Source of the DNA: Chelonobacter sp006228105
GTDB taxonomy: Bacteria > Pseudomonadota > Gammaproteobacteria > Enterobacterales > Pasteurellaceae
NCBI RefSeq assembly: GCF_006228105.1
Contig: NZ_VDHH01000008.1
Length of the DNA: 44,538 bases
Strand: one strand, 5' to 3'
Shown here: in pieces, positions 1 to 7,800 of the stretch
Layout: each line of letters starts with the position of its first letter
Position numbering within the stretch: position 1 is the stretch's first letter
The notes under the pieces: generated by a model
Told to the model about the DNA's origin: nothing
Databases searched by the model: none
The model's input: the letters and a program-made list of their open reading frames with translations, nothing else
Translations under genes and position numbers: made by a program

Positions 1-160
1 AGATCAACAGACCCTAGCCTCATTTCCGGCTAATTCTACGCTGTTAGAATTTTTTTCGATAGTAGATCATTTTGCTATTTTTATGGGCGAAATGTTGGGT
101 GATAATGGCATTAATAATGCACTAATCGATGAAATAAGAACGAATAAAACGGATAACAGC

Positions 161-835
161 ATGCGAATATTATTAGTAGAAGATGATGTGATGATCGGCG
201 AGGTGATGCAAGCCAGCCTAAAAGATGCTGGTTATGCAGTCGATTGGGTGCAAGATGGGCAAACCGCACTTTCGGCATTGGCAGTACAGAATTACGATCT
301 GCTGCTGCTCGATCTTGGCTTGCCAAAGAAAGATGGTTTGGCGGTGTTGGCAGAGATTCGTCGCCAAGATCAACAGCTGCCGATTGTGATTGCCACTGCA
401 AGAGATGATCTGAACAGTCGCTTGCAAGGCTTAGATGGCGGAGCAGATGATTATGTGGTGAAGCCTTTCCAAATGGAGGAGTTGTTAGCTCGTTTGCGAG
501 CGGTGGTGCGGCGTAAACATCACCATGGGCAGTTGCAGCTCAGTAATGGTTTGCTTACCCTCGATCCGTCGAGTTATCAAGTGTGGCTGTGCGGAAATTC
601 GGAGGCGATCAGCTTGACACACAAGGAGTTTTCCTTATTGCAAACCTTAATGCAGCATCAGGGCAGAATTTATTCTCGGGCGGAATTGGAAGACAAAATT
701 TATGCCTGGGGCGAAGAAGTGGAGAGCAATGCAATTGACTATTTAATCCATTCACTGCGTAAAAAACTGGGCAAAGAGAGCATTCGTAATATTCGTGGTG
801 CTGGTTGGAGTGTGAGTAAAGGCGGGTCGACATAA
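161..835 (+). CDS. OmpR-family response regulator (QseB/PmrA type)
   Basis: Response regulator of a two-component system, 224 aa. The N-terminal receiver domain starts MRILLVEDD with the acidic pocket and contains a phospho-acceptor Asp in LLLLDLGLP and a conserved Lys in YVVKPF. The C-terminal winged-helix DNA-binding domain covers about residues 125-220. I chose ATG 161 because family members begin MRILL(V/I)EDD; the same frame is open upstream through another ATG at 83 and on to the window edge, but those 26 extra residues do not look like a receiver domain. The stop is 1 nt before the kinase start, so the two are co-transcribed. The nearby eptA suggests PmrA-like control of lipid A modification, but the sequence does not match H. 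influenzae QseB closely, so I give no symbol. Confidence 0.9.
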   Translation: MRILLVEDDVMIGEVMQASLKDAGYAVDWVQDGQTALSALAVQNYDLLLLDLGLPKKDGLAVLAEIRRQDQQLPIVIATARDDLNSRLQGLDGGADDYVVKPFQMEELLARLRAVVRRKHHHGQLQLSNGLLTLDPSSYQVWLCGNSEAISLTHKEFSLLQTLMQHQGRIYSRAELEDKIYAWGEEVESNAIDYLIHSLRKKLGKESIRNIRGAGWSVSKGGST

Positions 836-836
836 T

Positions 837-2189
837 ATGAAGATCACCTCAATTCGCAAAAAATTGAGCGTCGGTTTAATGGTTTTGGCGCTGAGTGCCA
901 GCCTGCTGACCGCACTTTTCACTTTTTTCTATAGCTTCAAATCGGCATATAGCCTGCAAGATGATATTTTGCAGCAAACCGCCTATTTGGTTGATGAACA
1001 CAGCCAAACGCCAGAAGTGTTACTGAACAATCATGATAACCGTATTCTGATTCAAAACCACAACACGGATCCGCAGCAGGACTATTTTATTGCTGATTTA
1101 GATCAATATGAGGAAGGATTCCACACGATTAGCAAAGGCAATATCAAATATCGCTTTTATTTAAAAACGCTGAATCAGCAAAAAATAGCGGTGATTTTTG
1201 ATGAGTCGGAATTTCGTGATGAGATTATTGTGCATTCAATATGGCTTAGTACTGTGCCAGTACTACTGTTTATATTGTTGATGTTACCGTTGGCAATTTG
1301 GATTATCGGGTGTAGCATTGCGCCGATTGATCGGCTGGCAAAAACGCTGCAAGCGCGTTCAGAAAACGATTTAACCGCACTTGAAACCGACAATGTTCCG
1401 CAAGAATTGCGAGGGTTTATCCATTCCATCAACCAAATGCTGGATAAAGTCGCAGCCAGTATGCGACAGCAAAAACGCTTTATTGCCGATGCTTCTCATG
1501 AGCTACGCAGCCCGATGACCGCACTTTCACTGCAAGCCGAGCGTTTGATCAAATTGCAGCAGTTACAAAACCACGGCTCGGAACAGACCGGCGTGTTGGA
1601 ACAGGCAAATGCTTTGAGTCAAGGCATACAGCGGATTCGGCATCTGCTGGAGCAGTTGCTTTCACTGGCGAGGCTTCAAGCAGGCGCAGCGCAGTCCGAC
1701 AGTCGACAAAGTGCGGTTTCGATTTTGGCCGTTTATCGACAAGTATTGGCAGACTTATTGCCGTTAGCTGATGAAAAAGCGATTGATATCGGGCTGGTTA
1801 GCGATGTTGATGTCAGTATCTGCGCTGATCAAAGTGATATTTATATTTTGCTCAAAACCTTATGTGAAAATTCTGTGACTTATGTGCCGCCAGGCGGACA
1901 AGTGGATCTGGCAGTCTGTCTGTTTCAGGACAGTGACGGCGAGTGGCTGATGCTGGAAGTTGATGACAACGGCAACGGTATTCCGCCAGAAGAGCGGTTG
2001 CGCGTACTGGATCCGTTTTATCGAGTGTTGGGCAGCGGACAGCAGGGCACCGGATTGGGATTAGCAATCGCCAACAGTATTGTCAAACGTTATCACGGTA
2101 AAATCATATTAAGCGATTCGAAACGCTTTGCGCATGGCTTAAACAGTACTGTTTATTTGCCGATAGGGTTATGTTCAGCCACCAATTGA
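837..2189 (+). CDS. Sensor histidine kinase, partner of the upstream regulator (QseC/PmrB type)
   Basis: Inner-membrane sensor kinase, 450 aa, the usual length for QseC-like kinases (about 450). A first membrane helix lies at about residues 10-32, followed by a periplasmic sensor loop of about 100 residues and a second helix at about 138-160. A HAMP-like linker leads to the H-box FIADASHELRSP with phospho-acceptor His221. The ATP-binding domain shows an N-box (CENSVTY), a G1 box (DDNGNGIP) and a G2 box (GTGLGLAI). The start codon follows the regulator stop by one base, indicating translational coupling. The signal sensed cannot be read from sequence; the periplasmic loop has acidic stretches, as in cation- or peptide-responsive sensors, but this is only inference. 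Confidence 0.92.
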   Translation: MKITSIRKKLSVGLMVLALSASLLTALFTFFYSFKSAYSLQDDILQQTAYLVDEHSQTPEVLLNNHDNRILIQNHNTDPQQDYFIADLDQYEEGFHTISKGNIKYRFYLKTLNQQKIAVIFDESEFRDEIIVHSIWLSTVPVLLFILLMLPLAIWIIGCSIAPIDRLAKTLQARSENDLTALETDNVPQELRGFIHSINQMLDKVAASMRQQKRFIADASHELRSPMTALSLQAERLIKLQQLQNHGSEQTGVLEQANALSQGIQRIRHLLEQLLSLARLQAGAAQSDSRQSAVSILAVYRQVLADLLPLADEKAIDIGLVSDVDVSICADQSDIYILLKTLCENSVTYVPPGGQVDLAVCLFQDSDGEWLMLEVDDNGNGIPPEERLRVLDPFYRVLGSGQQGTGLGLAIANSIVKRYHGKIILSDSKRFAHGLNSTVYLPIGLCSATN

Positions 2190-2299
2190 AAAGTATCGTG
2201 TAAAGTGCGGTCAGCCATAGAATTGGGGGTTTTTGGCAGAGTGTTGCATTTATGTTACAATTTGTCCTCTTGAAAACCAATTTAGGAGGATATTTTCCG

Positions 2300-3541
2300 A
2301 TGCGAGAACAACTACTTCAGTGGCTATCGGGTCAAAACTACCCAAATTCTGAGCTGGTGGTCAATTTGGTGATGATCAGTTTAATTGTCCTGACGACGCT
2401 ATTGTTGCATACCCTGATTCACTATGTTTTATTTCGTGTACTGATCAATAAATTGCGCACATCAAGATTACTGTTTCTGAATATTTTGGCGGAACACCGA
2501 TTGTTCAATAATCTGGCATTGACGATTCAGGGGCTATTATTAGTGGTGCAATTACGGATTTGGCTGCCGGAGAATGTTTGGCGTGAAGGATTTATTGCTG
2601 TCACCCACATCTGGTGTCTGATTTTTGCGCTTTTTTCGGTTTTCTCTTTGCTGGATACACTGCAAACCTATCTATTCCGACGCAATCTAGCGCAGCATTT
2701 CCCGGTGCGCGGCTTAGTACAAACCATCAAGCTGTTGGCATCGATCGCCATCGGAATTCTGTTAATTTCACTGATTCTGGGGCAATCTCCGTTGATTCTG
2801 CTCAGCGGTTTAGGGGCGATGACCGCGGTGCTGATGTTAGTGTTTAAAGATCCAATTTTGGGATTGGTAGCCGGTATTCAACTTTCTGCCAACCGCATGT
2901 TGAATGTCGGTGATTGGCTGGAAATGCCGAAATATGGTGCTGACGGTAGCGTGGTGGATATTGGGTTGACCACCGTCAAAGTGCGGAATTGGGATAACAC
3001 CGTAACCACGCTGCCGACCTATGCGTTGATTTCCGATTCCTTTAAAAACTGGCGCGCGATGAGTGAATCCGGCGGGCGGCGGATTAAACGTGCGGTCTAT
3101 TTAGACAGTAACAGTGTTCATTTTCTAAATGCTGAAGAGATCGCTCATTTGCAACAAAGTCGTCTGCTGAATGATTATTTGGATAAACGCCAACAAGATA
3201 TTCGTGAATTTCATCAAACGAATCACATTGACCACAATAGCTATCTTAACGGTAGACATCTCACCAATTTAGGGACTTTTCGTGTTTATTTGCAGCAATA
3301 TCTCCACACCAATCGGCATATTCGCAAGGATATGACCTTGATGGTGCGCCAGCTGGATGCGAGTGATAAAGGGATTCCGCTTGAAATTTACTGTTTCACT
3401 AACACGGTGTTGTGGGGCGAATATGAAGGGATTCAAGCAGATATTTTTGATCATATTTATGCAGTCGCAAAGGAGTTTAAACTGCGGATTTATCAGGCAC
3501 CGAGTGGCTATGATATGCGCAGAATGGGGCGTGACGATTAA
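2300..3541 (+). CDS. ybdG: Miniconductance mechanosensitive channel, YbdG-type MscS family
   Basis: Integral inner-membrane channel of the MscS superfamily that gates under membrane tension in hypo-osmotic shock. The 413-aa product resembles E. coli YbdG along its length. About five hydrophobic segments lie in residues 15-185. A glycine-rich pore helix (ILLSGLGAMTAVLMLVFKDP) leads into the cytoplasmic beta domain (GLVAGIQLSANRMLNVGDWL). The C-terminal part carries RKDMTLMVRQL and ADIFDHI, typical of YbdG. I chose ATG 2300 over the upstream ATG 2252 because an AGGAGGA Shine-Dalgarno sits 9 nt before it (2284-2290). It lies between the two-component genes and eptA, all on the same strand, so it may belong to an envelope-stress cluster. 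Confidence 0.93.
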   Translation: MREQLLQWLSGQNYPNSELVVNLVMISLIVLTTLLLHTLIHYVLFRVLINKLRTSRLLFLNILAEHRLFNNLALTIQGLLLVVQLRIWLPENVWREGFIAVTHIWCLIFALFSVFSLLDTLQTYLFRRNLAQHFPVRGLVQTIKLLASIAIGILLISLILGQSPLILLSGLGAMTAVLMLVFKDPILGLVAGIQLSANRMLNVGDWLEMPKYGADGSVVDIGLTTVKVRNWDNTVTTLPTYALISDSFKNWRAMSESGGRRIKRAVYLDSNSVHFLNAEEIAHLQQSRLLNDYLDKRQQDIREFHQTNHIDHNSYLNGRHLTNLGTFRVYLQQYLHTNRHIRKDMTLMVRQLDASDKGIPLEIYCFTNTVLWGEYEGIQADIFDHIYAVAKEFKLRIYQAPSGYDMRRMGRDD

Positions 3542-3686
3542 CCACAGAACGACAGGGCTGGTAAATATCCCTAATTTTTAGCTAATTCTTCCTTTTTATA
3601 ATTTTAATATAGAAGCGCTACTTTAAACTTTATGGGTTAAAGTAGTTAAAAATTCATTATATATTAATTAGTTGAGGAAGAATCTA

Positions 3687-5327
3687 ATGGCCTTGTTATC
3701 CCCCCGCTTTCTAAGCAAAGGCATGAGCAGCAGCAAATTGTTGCTGTTGTTGACGCTGTTTTTCACGGTTGTGATGAACTATGCATTTTATAAAACCGTA
3801 TTGGCATTGTATCCAAACATCGATATGTTTGCGCTGAGCTTACCGTTTGCGATGTTTTTTATTTTATACGCCGCATTCCAAATTCTAGCCCTGCCTTACC
3901 TGCATAAAATTTTGATACCGCTGTTGCTGTTGCTTAGTGCCTCAATTGGTTATAACGCACTGTTTTATAATGTATATTTTGATACCAATATGTTGGAAAA
4001 CGTGTTGCAAACCTCGTTTACTGAGGCGAGCAAATTGATTACCTTCTCTTATATCTTGTGGGTTGTTGTTTTCGGGGTCGTGCCGTCAATACTGTATGTG
4101 ATAGTGAAAGTGAACTACCGCACTTGGTATAAAGAGATCGGTGTACGGCTGTTGCTGATAGCGTTGTCGGCAGCGGTGATCGGCGGCATCGCGAAATTTT
4201 ATTATCAGGATTACGCCTCATTTTTCCGTAATAATAAACAAGTCGTCAACTTAATCGTACCAAGCAATTTCATCGGCGCTGGAATTAATGAAGTCAAACG
4301 GATTCAGCAAGCTAATCGCCCGTTTGAACAGATCGGTTTAGATGCACAACAGGTCAAACAAGATGGACAAAAAAGACGTGTGTTGGTGTTGGTGGTCGGC
4401 GAAACAACTCGTGCGCAAAATTGGGGCTTGAACGGTTATCAAGTCAACGGACAGCTGCGACAAACCACACCTAAACTGGCGGCGTTGGGCAGTGAATTGA
4501 TCAATTATCCGCAAGTGACCAGCTGCGGCACGGCAACCGCAGTGTCGGTGCCGTGTATGTTTTCAGTGATGGATCGTAGTAATTTCAACAGCTCAGTGGC
4601 GCAAAAGCAGGATAATCTATTGGATATTGCTCAACGCAGCGGTATCAATATTTTATGGTTGGACAACGATACCGGCTGTAAAGGTGTATGCGAGCGGGTG
4701 CCGACTGAAAATCTGACGGGCACAAACTCAGCGGAGTTTTGTCATAACGGCGAATGTTTGGACGATATCTTGCTGCAAAATTTCGAGCAGCGCTTGCAAG
4801 CCGATCCAAACAAAGATTTGATTGTGGTGCTGCACACCATGGGCAGTCACGGACCAACCTATTTTGAGCGTTACACCTCAGAATACCGTCACTTTACGCC
4901 GACTTGTGATATGCAAGATATTGCTAAATGTTCAAAAGAGCAGCTAGTCAATACTTACGATAATACGATTTTATATATTGACCAATTTTTGGATCGCGTG
5001 ATTAACACGTTGAAAAAACAGCCGAATTTAAATAGTGCACTGTTATATGTGTCGGATCACGGTGAATCGTTGGGCGAAAACGGTATATATCTGCACGGCA
5101 CGCCGTACTCGATTGCCCCAGATGAACAAACCCATGTGCCGGCAGTTTTCTGGGCATCGCAAGGTTGGCAAGCACAGCGCAATTTGGATCTGTCATGTTT
5201 GCAACAAAACGCAAATGCTACTGCTTATTCGCAAGACAACTACTTCCATTCGATCTTGGGCTTAATGCAGATTAAAACCGCACTTTACGACCCGAAAATG
5301 GATATGTTTGCCAGTTGCAATCGCTGA
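3687..5327 (+). CDS. eptA: Lipid A phosphoethanolamine transferase EptA
   Basis: Transfers phosphoethanolamine from phosphatidylethanolamine to lipid A phosphates on the periplasmic face of the inner membrane, lowering surface charge and affinity for polymyxin-type peptides. The 546-aa protein has about five N-terminal membrane helices (residues 15-175) and a periplasmic alkaline-phosphatase-like domain. Visible catalytic features are GETTRAQ (Glu239), the nucleophile motif CGTATAVSVPC (Thr282) and the zinc pair in SDHGES (Asp457, His458), plus paired cysteines. ATG 3687 is preferred to a TTG at 3672 because GAGGAAG lies 6 nt upstream. The nearby response regulator pair suggests PmrAB-like control, although no clear binding box was found. 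No truncation seen. Confidence 0.95.
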   Translation: MALLSPRFLSKGMSSSKLLLLLTLFFTVVMNYAFYKTVLALYPNIDMFALSLPFAMFFILYAAFQILALPYLHKILIPLLLLLSASIGYNALFYNVYFDTNMLENVLQTSFTEASKLITFSYILWVVVFGVVPSILYVIVKVNYRTWYKEIGVRLLLIALSAAVIGGIAKFYYQDYASFFRNNKQVVNLIVPSNFIGAGINEVKRIQQANRPFEQIGLDAQQVKQDGQKRRVLVLVVGETTRAQNWGLNGYQVNGQLRQTTPKLAALGSELINYPQVTSCGTATAVSVPCMFSVMDRSNFNSSVAQKQDNLLDIAQRSGINILWLDNDTGCKGVCERVPTENLTGTNSAEFCHNGECLDDILLQNFEQRLQADPNKDLIVVLHTMGSHGPTYFERYTSEYRHFTPTCDMQDIAKCSKEQLVNTYDNTILYIDQFLDRVINTLKKQPNLNSALLYVSDHGESLGENGIYLHGTPYSIAPDEQTHVPAVFWASQGWQAQRNLDLSCLQQNANATAYSQDNYFHSILGLMQIKTALYDPKMDMFASCNR

Positions 5328-5341
5328 GGGCAAGCTGAACA

Positions 5342-5412
5342 GGGATAGGCAGGGAGCCTATCCCTTGACCGCACTTTGACCGCACTTTGTTAAAAAATAA
5401 GCAAAGTGCGGT
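5342..5412 (+). terminator. Stacked terminator hairpins after eptA, one made of uptake signals
   Basis: A perfect 9-bp stem with a 5-nt loop, GGGATAGGC / GCCTATCCC (5342-5364), is followed by two directly repeated uptake signals (TGACCGCACTT twice, from 5367). The second signal pairs with an inverted copy at 5402-5412 to make an 11-bp stem (ACCGCACTTTG / CAAAGTGCGGT). The pair of hairpins probably ends eptA transcription. The uptake signals also mark the region for natural transformation. Confidence 0.7.
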
Positions 5413-5450
5413 ATTAATCATCGAATATGGTGGCATTGCTGAAAAAATAC

Positions 5451-5483
5451 TTGACGAAAAGCGGATAACTCCCTATAGTTTGC
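5451..5483 (+). promoter_or_regulatory. Sigma-70 promoter of tRNA-Ser with GC-rich discriminator
   Basis: TTGACG (5451-5456) and TATAGT (5474-5479) are separated by exactly 17 bp. The GC-rich stretch just after the -10 (TGCGCCC) is typical of stable-RNA promoters under stringent control. The tRNA starts about 40 nt downstream. Confidence 0.8.
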
Positions 5484-5521
5484 GCCCTGTCAGTTCTCAA
5501 ATAGCAGTACCCATACTCAAC

Positions 5522-5611
5522 GGTGAGATGTCCGAGAGGCTGAAGGAGCACGCCTGGAAAGTGTGTATGCGCGAAAGTGCATCGAGGGTTCGAATCCCTC
5601 TCTCACCGCCA
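5522..5611 (+). tRNA. tRNA-Ser (anticodon GGA)
   Basis: Complete 90-nt class II tRNA with encoded CCA. The 7-bp acceptor stem is GGTGAGA / TCTCACC. The anticodon loop CTGGAAA carries GGA, closed by the stem CACGC / GTGTG. A long variable arm (TGC...GCA stem) is diagnostic of serine tRNA, and the T arm is GAGGG-TTCGAAT-CCCTC. Discriminator base G. It reads UCC and UCU serine codons. It has its own promoter and stands alone between eptA and corA. Confidence 0.97.
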
Positions 5612-5658
5612 TCTATTTTGTATTCCTATATTATTTCTTTTTGTACTCACCAAATATA

Positions 5659-5684
5659 AAAACCGCACTTTGCAGCACGGTTTT
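5659..5684. terminator. Bidirectional terminator between tRNA-Ser and corA
   Basis: AAAACCG (5659-5665) pairs with CGGTTTT (5678-5684), giving A- and U-rich flanks in both directions. It contains one uptake signal. It lies between the convergent tRNA-Ser and corA and could stop transcription from both. Confidence 0.55.
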
Positions 5685-5710
5685 CTGTCAGTTTCAAGTA
5701 TAACTAAAAA

Positions 5711-6658
5711 CTATAGCCAGCCTTTGCGTTTAAAATAGATATACGGTGCAAACGCAGCGAGCAGCATCAAGCCGAGCGCCATCGGATAACCAAACTCAAA
5801 GCCGAGTTCCGGCATCTCTTTAAAGTTCATGCCGTAATTGGAGGCAACTAGCGTTGGTGGCAGGAAGATTACCGAGACCACCGAGAAGATTTTGATAATT
5901 CGGTTCTGTTCAATATTGATAAAGCCCATTGCCGCCTGCATCAAGAAGTTGACTTTTTGGAACAGCGATTCGTTGTGCGGTTGCAGAGATTCAATATCGC
6001 GCAGCACTTCGCGAGCCTGTTCCAACTGGCTTGCGGGCAGACGAGTTTTACGCACCAAAAAGCTCAGTGCCCGCTGGGTATCCATCAAGCACAACCGCAC
6101 TTTCGAGCTGGCATCTTCTTGCTCTGTCAGGGTAGAAAGGGCTCGGTCAAAGGCTTCGCCTTGCTTGCCGTCCAGGATAACTCGGCTTAATTGTTCCAAA
6201 TCGGCATAAATGGTTTCAATAACATCGGCTAGTTGCTCGATTTTGGTTTCAAACAGATCTAACAGCAGTTCATAGGCATTACAGGCTTCCAATTTTTGAA
6301 TGCGTGAACGCATACGATACAGGCGGAATGCCGGCAGTTCGCGATCGCGTAGCGTGAACAGGCGGCCGTCGCGCAGGGTGAAAGCGACAGTGGAAATGTC
6401 GGCGTAATCATCTTCGTCTTCACAATAGAAAAAGGAGTGCAGGTGTAGCCCGTCTTCATCTTCAAAGAAACGGGCGGAGGCTTCTAAATCTTCCAGTTCA
6501 AGATAGCTGGCAAGGCTTTGTCCGAGGCCTTGTTGTAAAATGTCACGTTCTTCGCTGCTTGGATCAATCAGATCAATCCAAATGGCGCTGTCTAAATTTT
6601 CGCTGGTTTCATCGATTCGAACCAAGCGGGCATTGTCCAAGGCAAAAGCACCAATCAT
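5711..6658 (-). CDS. corA: Magnesium/cobalt transporter CorA
   Basis: Inner-membrane Mg2+ channel of 315 aa, the standard CorA length. The first two thirds form the cytoplasmic alpha/beta funnel and long stalk helix. Two C-terminal membrane helices follow, the first ending in the signature selectivity motif YGMNFKEMPEL and the last ending in the basic tail FKRKGWL. ATG 6658 is preceded by GGGGAG at a good distance. A strong promoter lies about 210 nt upstream, so the gene has a long untranslated leader, described separately. It is monocistronic, converging on tRNA-Ser. Confidence 0.96.
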   Translation of the reverse strand: MIGAFALDNARLVRIDETSENLDSAIWIDLIDPSSEERDILQQGLGQSLASYLELEDLEASARFFEDEDGLHLHSFFYCEDEDDYADISTVAFTLRDGRLFTLRDRELPAFRLYRMRSRIQKLEACNAYELLLDLFETKIEQLADVIETIYADLEQLSRVILDGKQGEAFDRALSTLTEQEDASSKVRLCLMDTQRALSFLVRKTRLPASQLEQAREVLRDIESLQPHNESLFQKVNFLMQAAMGFINIEQNRIIKIFSVVSVIFLPPTLVASNYGMNFKEMPELGFEFGYPMALGLMLLAAFAPYIYFKRKGWL

Positions 6659-6800
6659 ATTTCATACTCCCCGGTGAGTGATGAACACGCAATGAACAAG
6701 GATAAGACGCCGGTAAATTTCAGCAATAGGGAAAGCAAAGATTGTTTATACCTATCTGCGAGAGTTTCGCCGACAAGCAGGTTGAGATGAGGGCGAAGAA

Positions 6801-6857
6801 TCAAGCGTGAGAATTAAACCAGTATCGACTGTGACTGTCCAAAGTGTGTGTCCTCAT
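6801..6857 (-). other. Possible 18-codon leader peptide ORF in the corA leader
   Basis: ATG at 6857 opens an ORF encoding MRTHTLDSHSRYWFNSHA, ending in TGA at 6803-6801. It begins only about 10 nt after the predicted transcription start and has no good Shine-Dalgarno, so translation is uncertain. In Salmonella, corA carries a leader ORF (corL) that controls Rho-dependent termination. By analogy this ORF could play such a role, but I cannot show conservation from one sequence. Confidence 0.35.
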
Positions 6858-6874
6858 ATTATTAAATCGTGCGA

Positions 6875-6903
6875 ATCTTACGCTTTCGAGCCATAAAGGT
6901 CAA
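6875..6903 (-). promoter_or_regulatory. Predicted sigma-70 promoter of corA
   Basis: On the minus strand TTGACC (6903-6898) and TAAGAT (6880-6875) are separated by 17 bp. The inferred start near 6868 leaves a leader of about 210 nt before the corA ATG. Confidence 0.6.
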
Positions 6904-7030
6904 GTCATTCTCTCCGTGGTAGCTCAGCGGCAGATTATGGTTACTATTGGTTGCGATTGAGCAAACAAAATTTTGATCAGCACTCCAAAATAAATAAATT
7001 GCAGAAAATTTGCATAACAAAAATAATAAT

Positions 7031-7074
7031 ATGTGATCTGGCACATGCTCTTTTTTATTTTGTAATGGTATGAT
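7031..7074 (+). promoter_or_regulatory. Predicted activator-type promoter of uspA
   Basis: A -10 hexamer TATGAT lies at 7069-7074 but no -35 is visible at the right distance. Instead a dyad ATGTG-N6-CACAT (7031-7046) is centred about 42 nt upstream of the expected start, the usual position for a class II activator. The left half matches a CRP half-site (TGTGA); the right half does not keep canonical spacing. Confidence 0.4.
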
Positions 7075-7145
7075 TTAGTAAGAAGTTAGGCAGTATCTCT
7101 ATAATAAACATTTACTTATCATAAAGGGGCAAAAAGGAGGCAGTT

Positions 7146-7574
7146 ATGTACAAGCACGTTTTAGTCGCTGTGGATCTATCTGAAGACAGTCCGATACTGT
7201 TAAATAAAGCGGTGGATATCGCTACACGGCACGAAGCAAAGCTGTCGTTGATTCATGTGGATGTCAATTTTTCCGATCTCTATACCGGCTTAATTGATAT
7301 TAATATGGCGACGATGCAGGATCGTATTTCGGTTGAAACACAAGAAGCGTTGAATAAATTGGCCGAATCGGTAGATTTTCCGATTACGGAGAAACTGAGC
7401 GGCACCGGTGATTTGGAACAAGTGCTGAAAGAGGCGATTGGCAAATATCAGGTGGATTTGCTGGTGACAGGGCATCATCAGGATTTTTGGAGCAAGTTGA
7501 TCTCCTCTACTCGCCAAGTGATGAACTCAGTGACGATTGATATGCTGGTCGTGCCGTTAAAAGAGCAGGATTAA
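7146..7574 (+). CDS. uspA: Universal stress protein A
   Basis: Small cytoplasmic stress protein, 142 aa (E. coli UspA is 144). It begins MYKHVLVAVDLS, the first beta strand of the UspA fold. It lacks the full ATP-binding G-2x-G-9x-G signature near the C-terminus, as expected for the non-ATP-binding UspA branch. A strong AAGGAGG ribosome site is 5 nt before the ATG. It is single and precedes alaS and csrA, the order I recall from H. influenzae. It ends at an uptake-signal hairpin. Confidence 0.92.
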   Translation: MYKHVLVAVDLSEDSPILLNKAVDIATRHEAKLSLIHVDVNFSDLYTGLIDINMATMQDRISVETQEALNKLAESVDFPITEKLSGTGDLEQVLKEAIGKYQVDLLVTGHHQDFWSKLISSTRQVMNSVTIDMLVVPLKEQD

Positions 7575-7594
7575 TCGATAATTTTTAGTCGTTT

Positions 7595-7642
7595 GACCGC
7601 ACTTTAACCGACGAACTATCGGTGAAAGCATAAAGTGCGGTC
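7595..7642. terminator. Inverted uptake-signal pair after uspA
   Basis: GACCGCACTTTA (7595-7606) and TAAAGTGCGGTC (7631-7642) form a 12-bp stem. The loop holds a smaller ACCG/CGGT stem (7607-7622). This is the usual Pasteurellaceae arrangement in which two uptake signals serve as a terminator. Confidence 0.65.
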
Positions 7643-7800
7643 TATTTGCTTTAAAATCCGTTGCAATTGCCGGCAATCCTACCTAAAGCCATTCCCCAAG
7701 CCTATTTTTTATGCGAAAATGCACAGTTTACAGAATTTGTTAAGTCGTGGTGCTGAGCTTGGCGCAAAGCACGGCGACGTTATTGCACAGGATTAAATGA

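Larger units (their letters stand above)
6659..7145. other. 487-bp divergent intergenic region between corA and uspA
   Basis: No conventional gene is visible. Reading from corA to uspA it holds the corA leader with its possible leader peptide, the corA promoter, a short tRNA-like 5' fragment (about 6914-6936), an AT-rich stretch, and the uspA control region with a dyad at 7031-7046 and a TATGAT -10 at 7069-7074. Confidence 0.6.

Noticed and set aside
83..160. N-terminal extension of the response regulator from ATG 83
   Set aside because: The extra 26 residues are not part of a receiver domain and the family start MRILLVEDD fits ATG 161.
3601..3660. PmrA or QseB box before eptA
   Set aside because: TTAA repeats are present, but spacings of 14 and 9 bp do not match the known direct-repeat spacing, so I mention them only as a lead.
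5387..5659. 90-codon open frame over tRNA-Ser
   Set aside because: It translates straight through the tRNA gene and the uptake-signal hairpin, so it is not a real gene.
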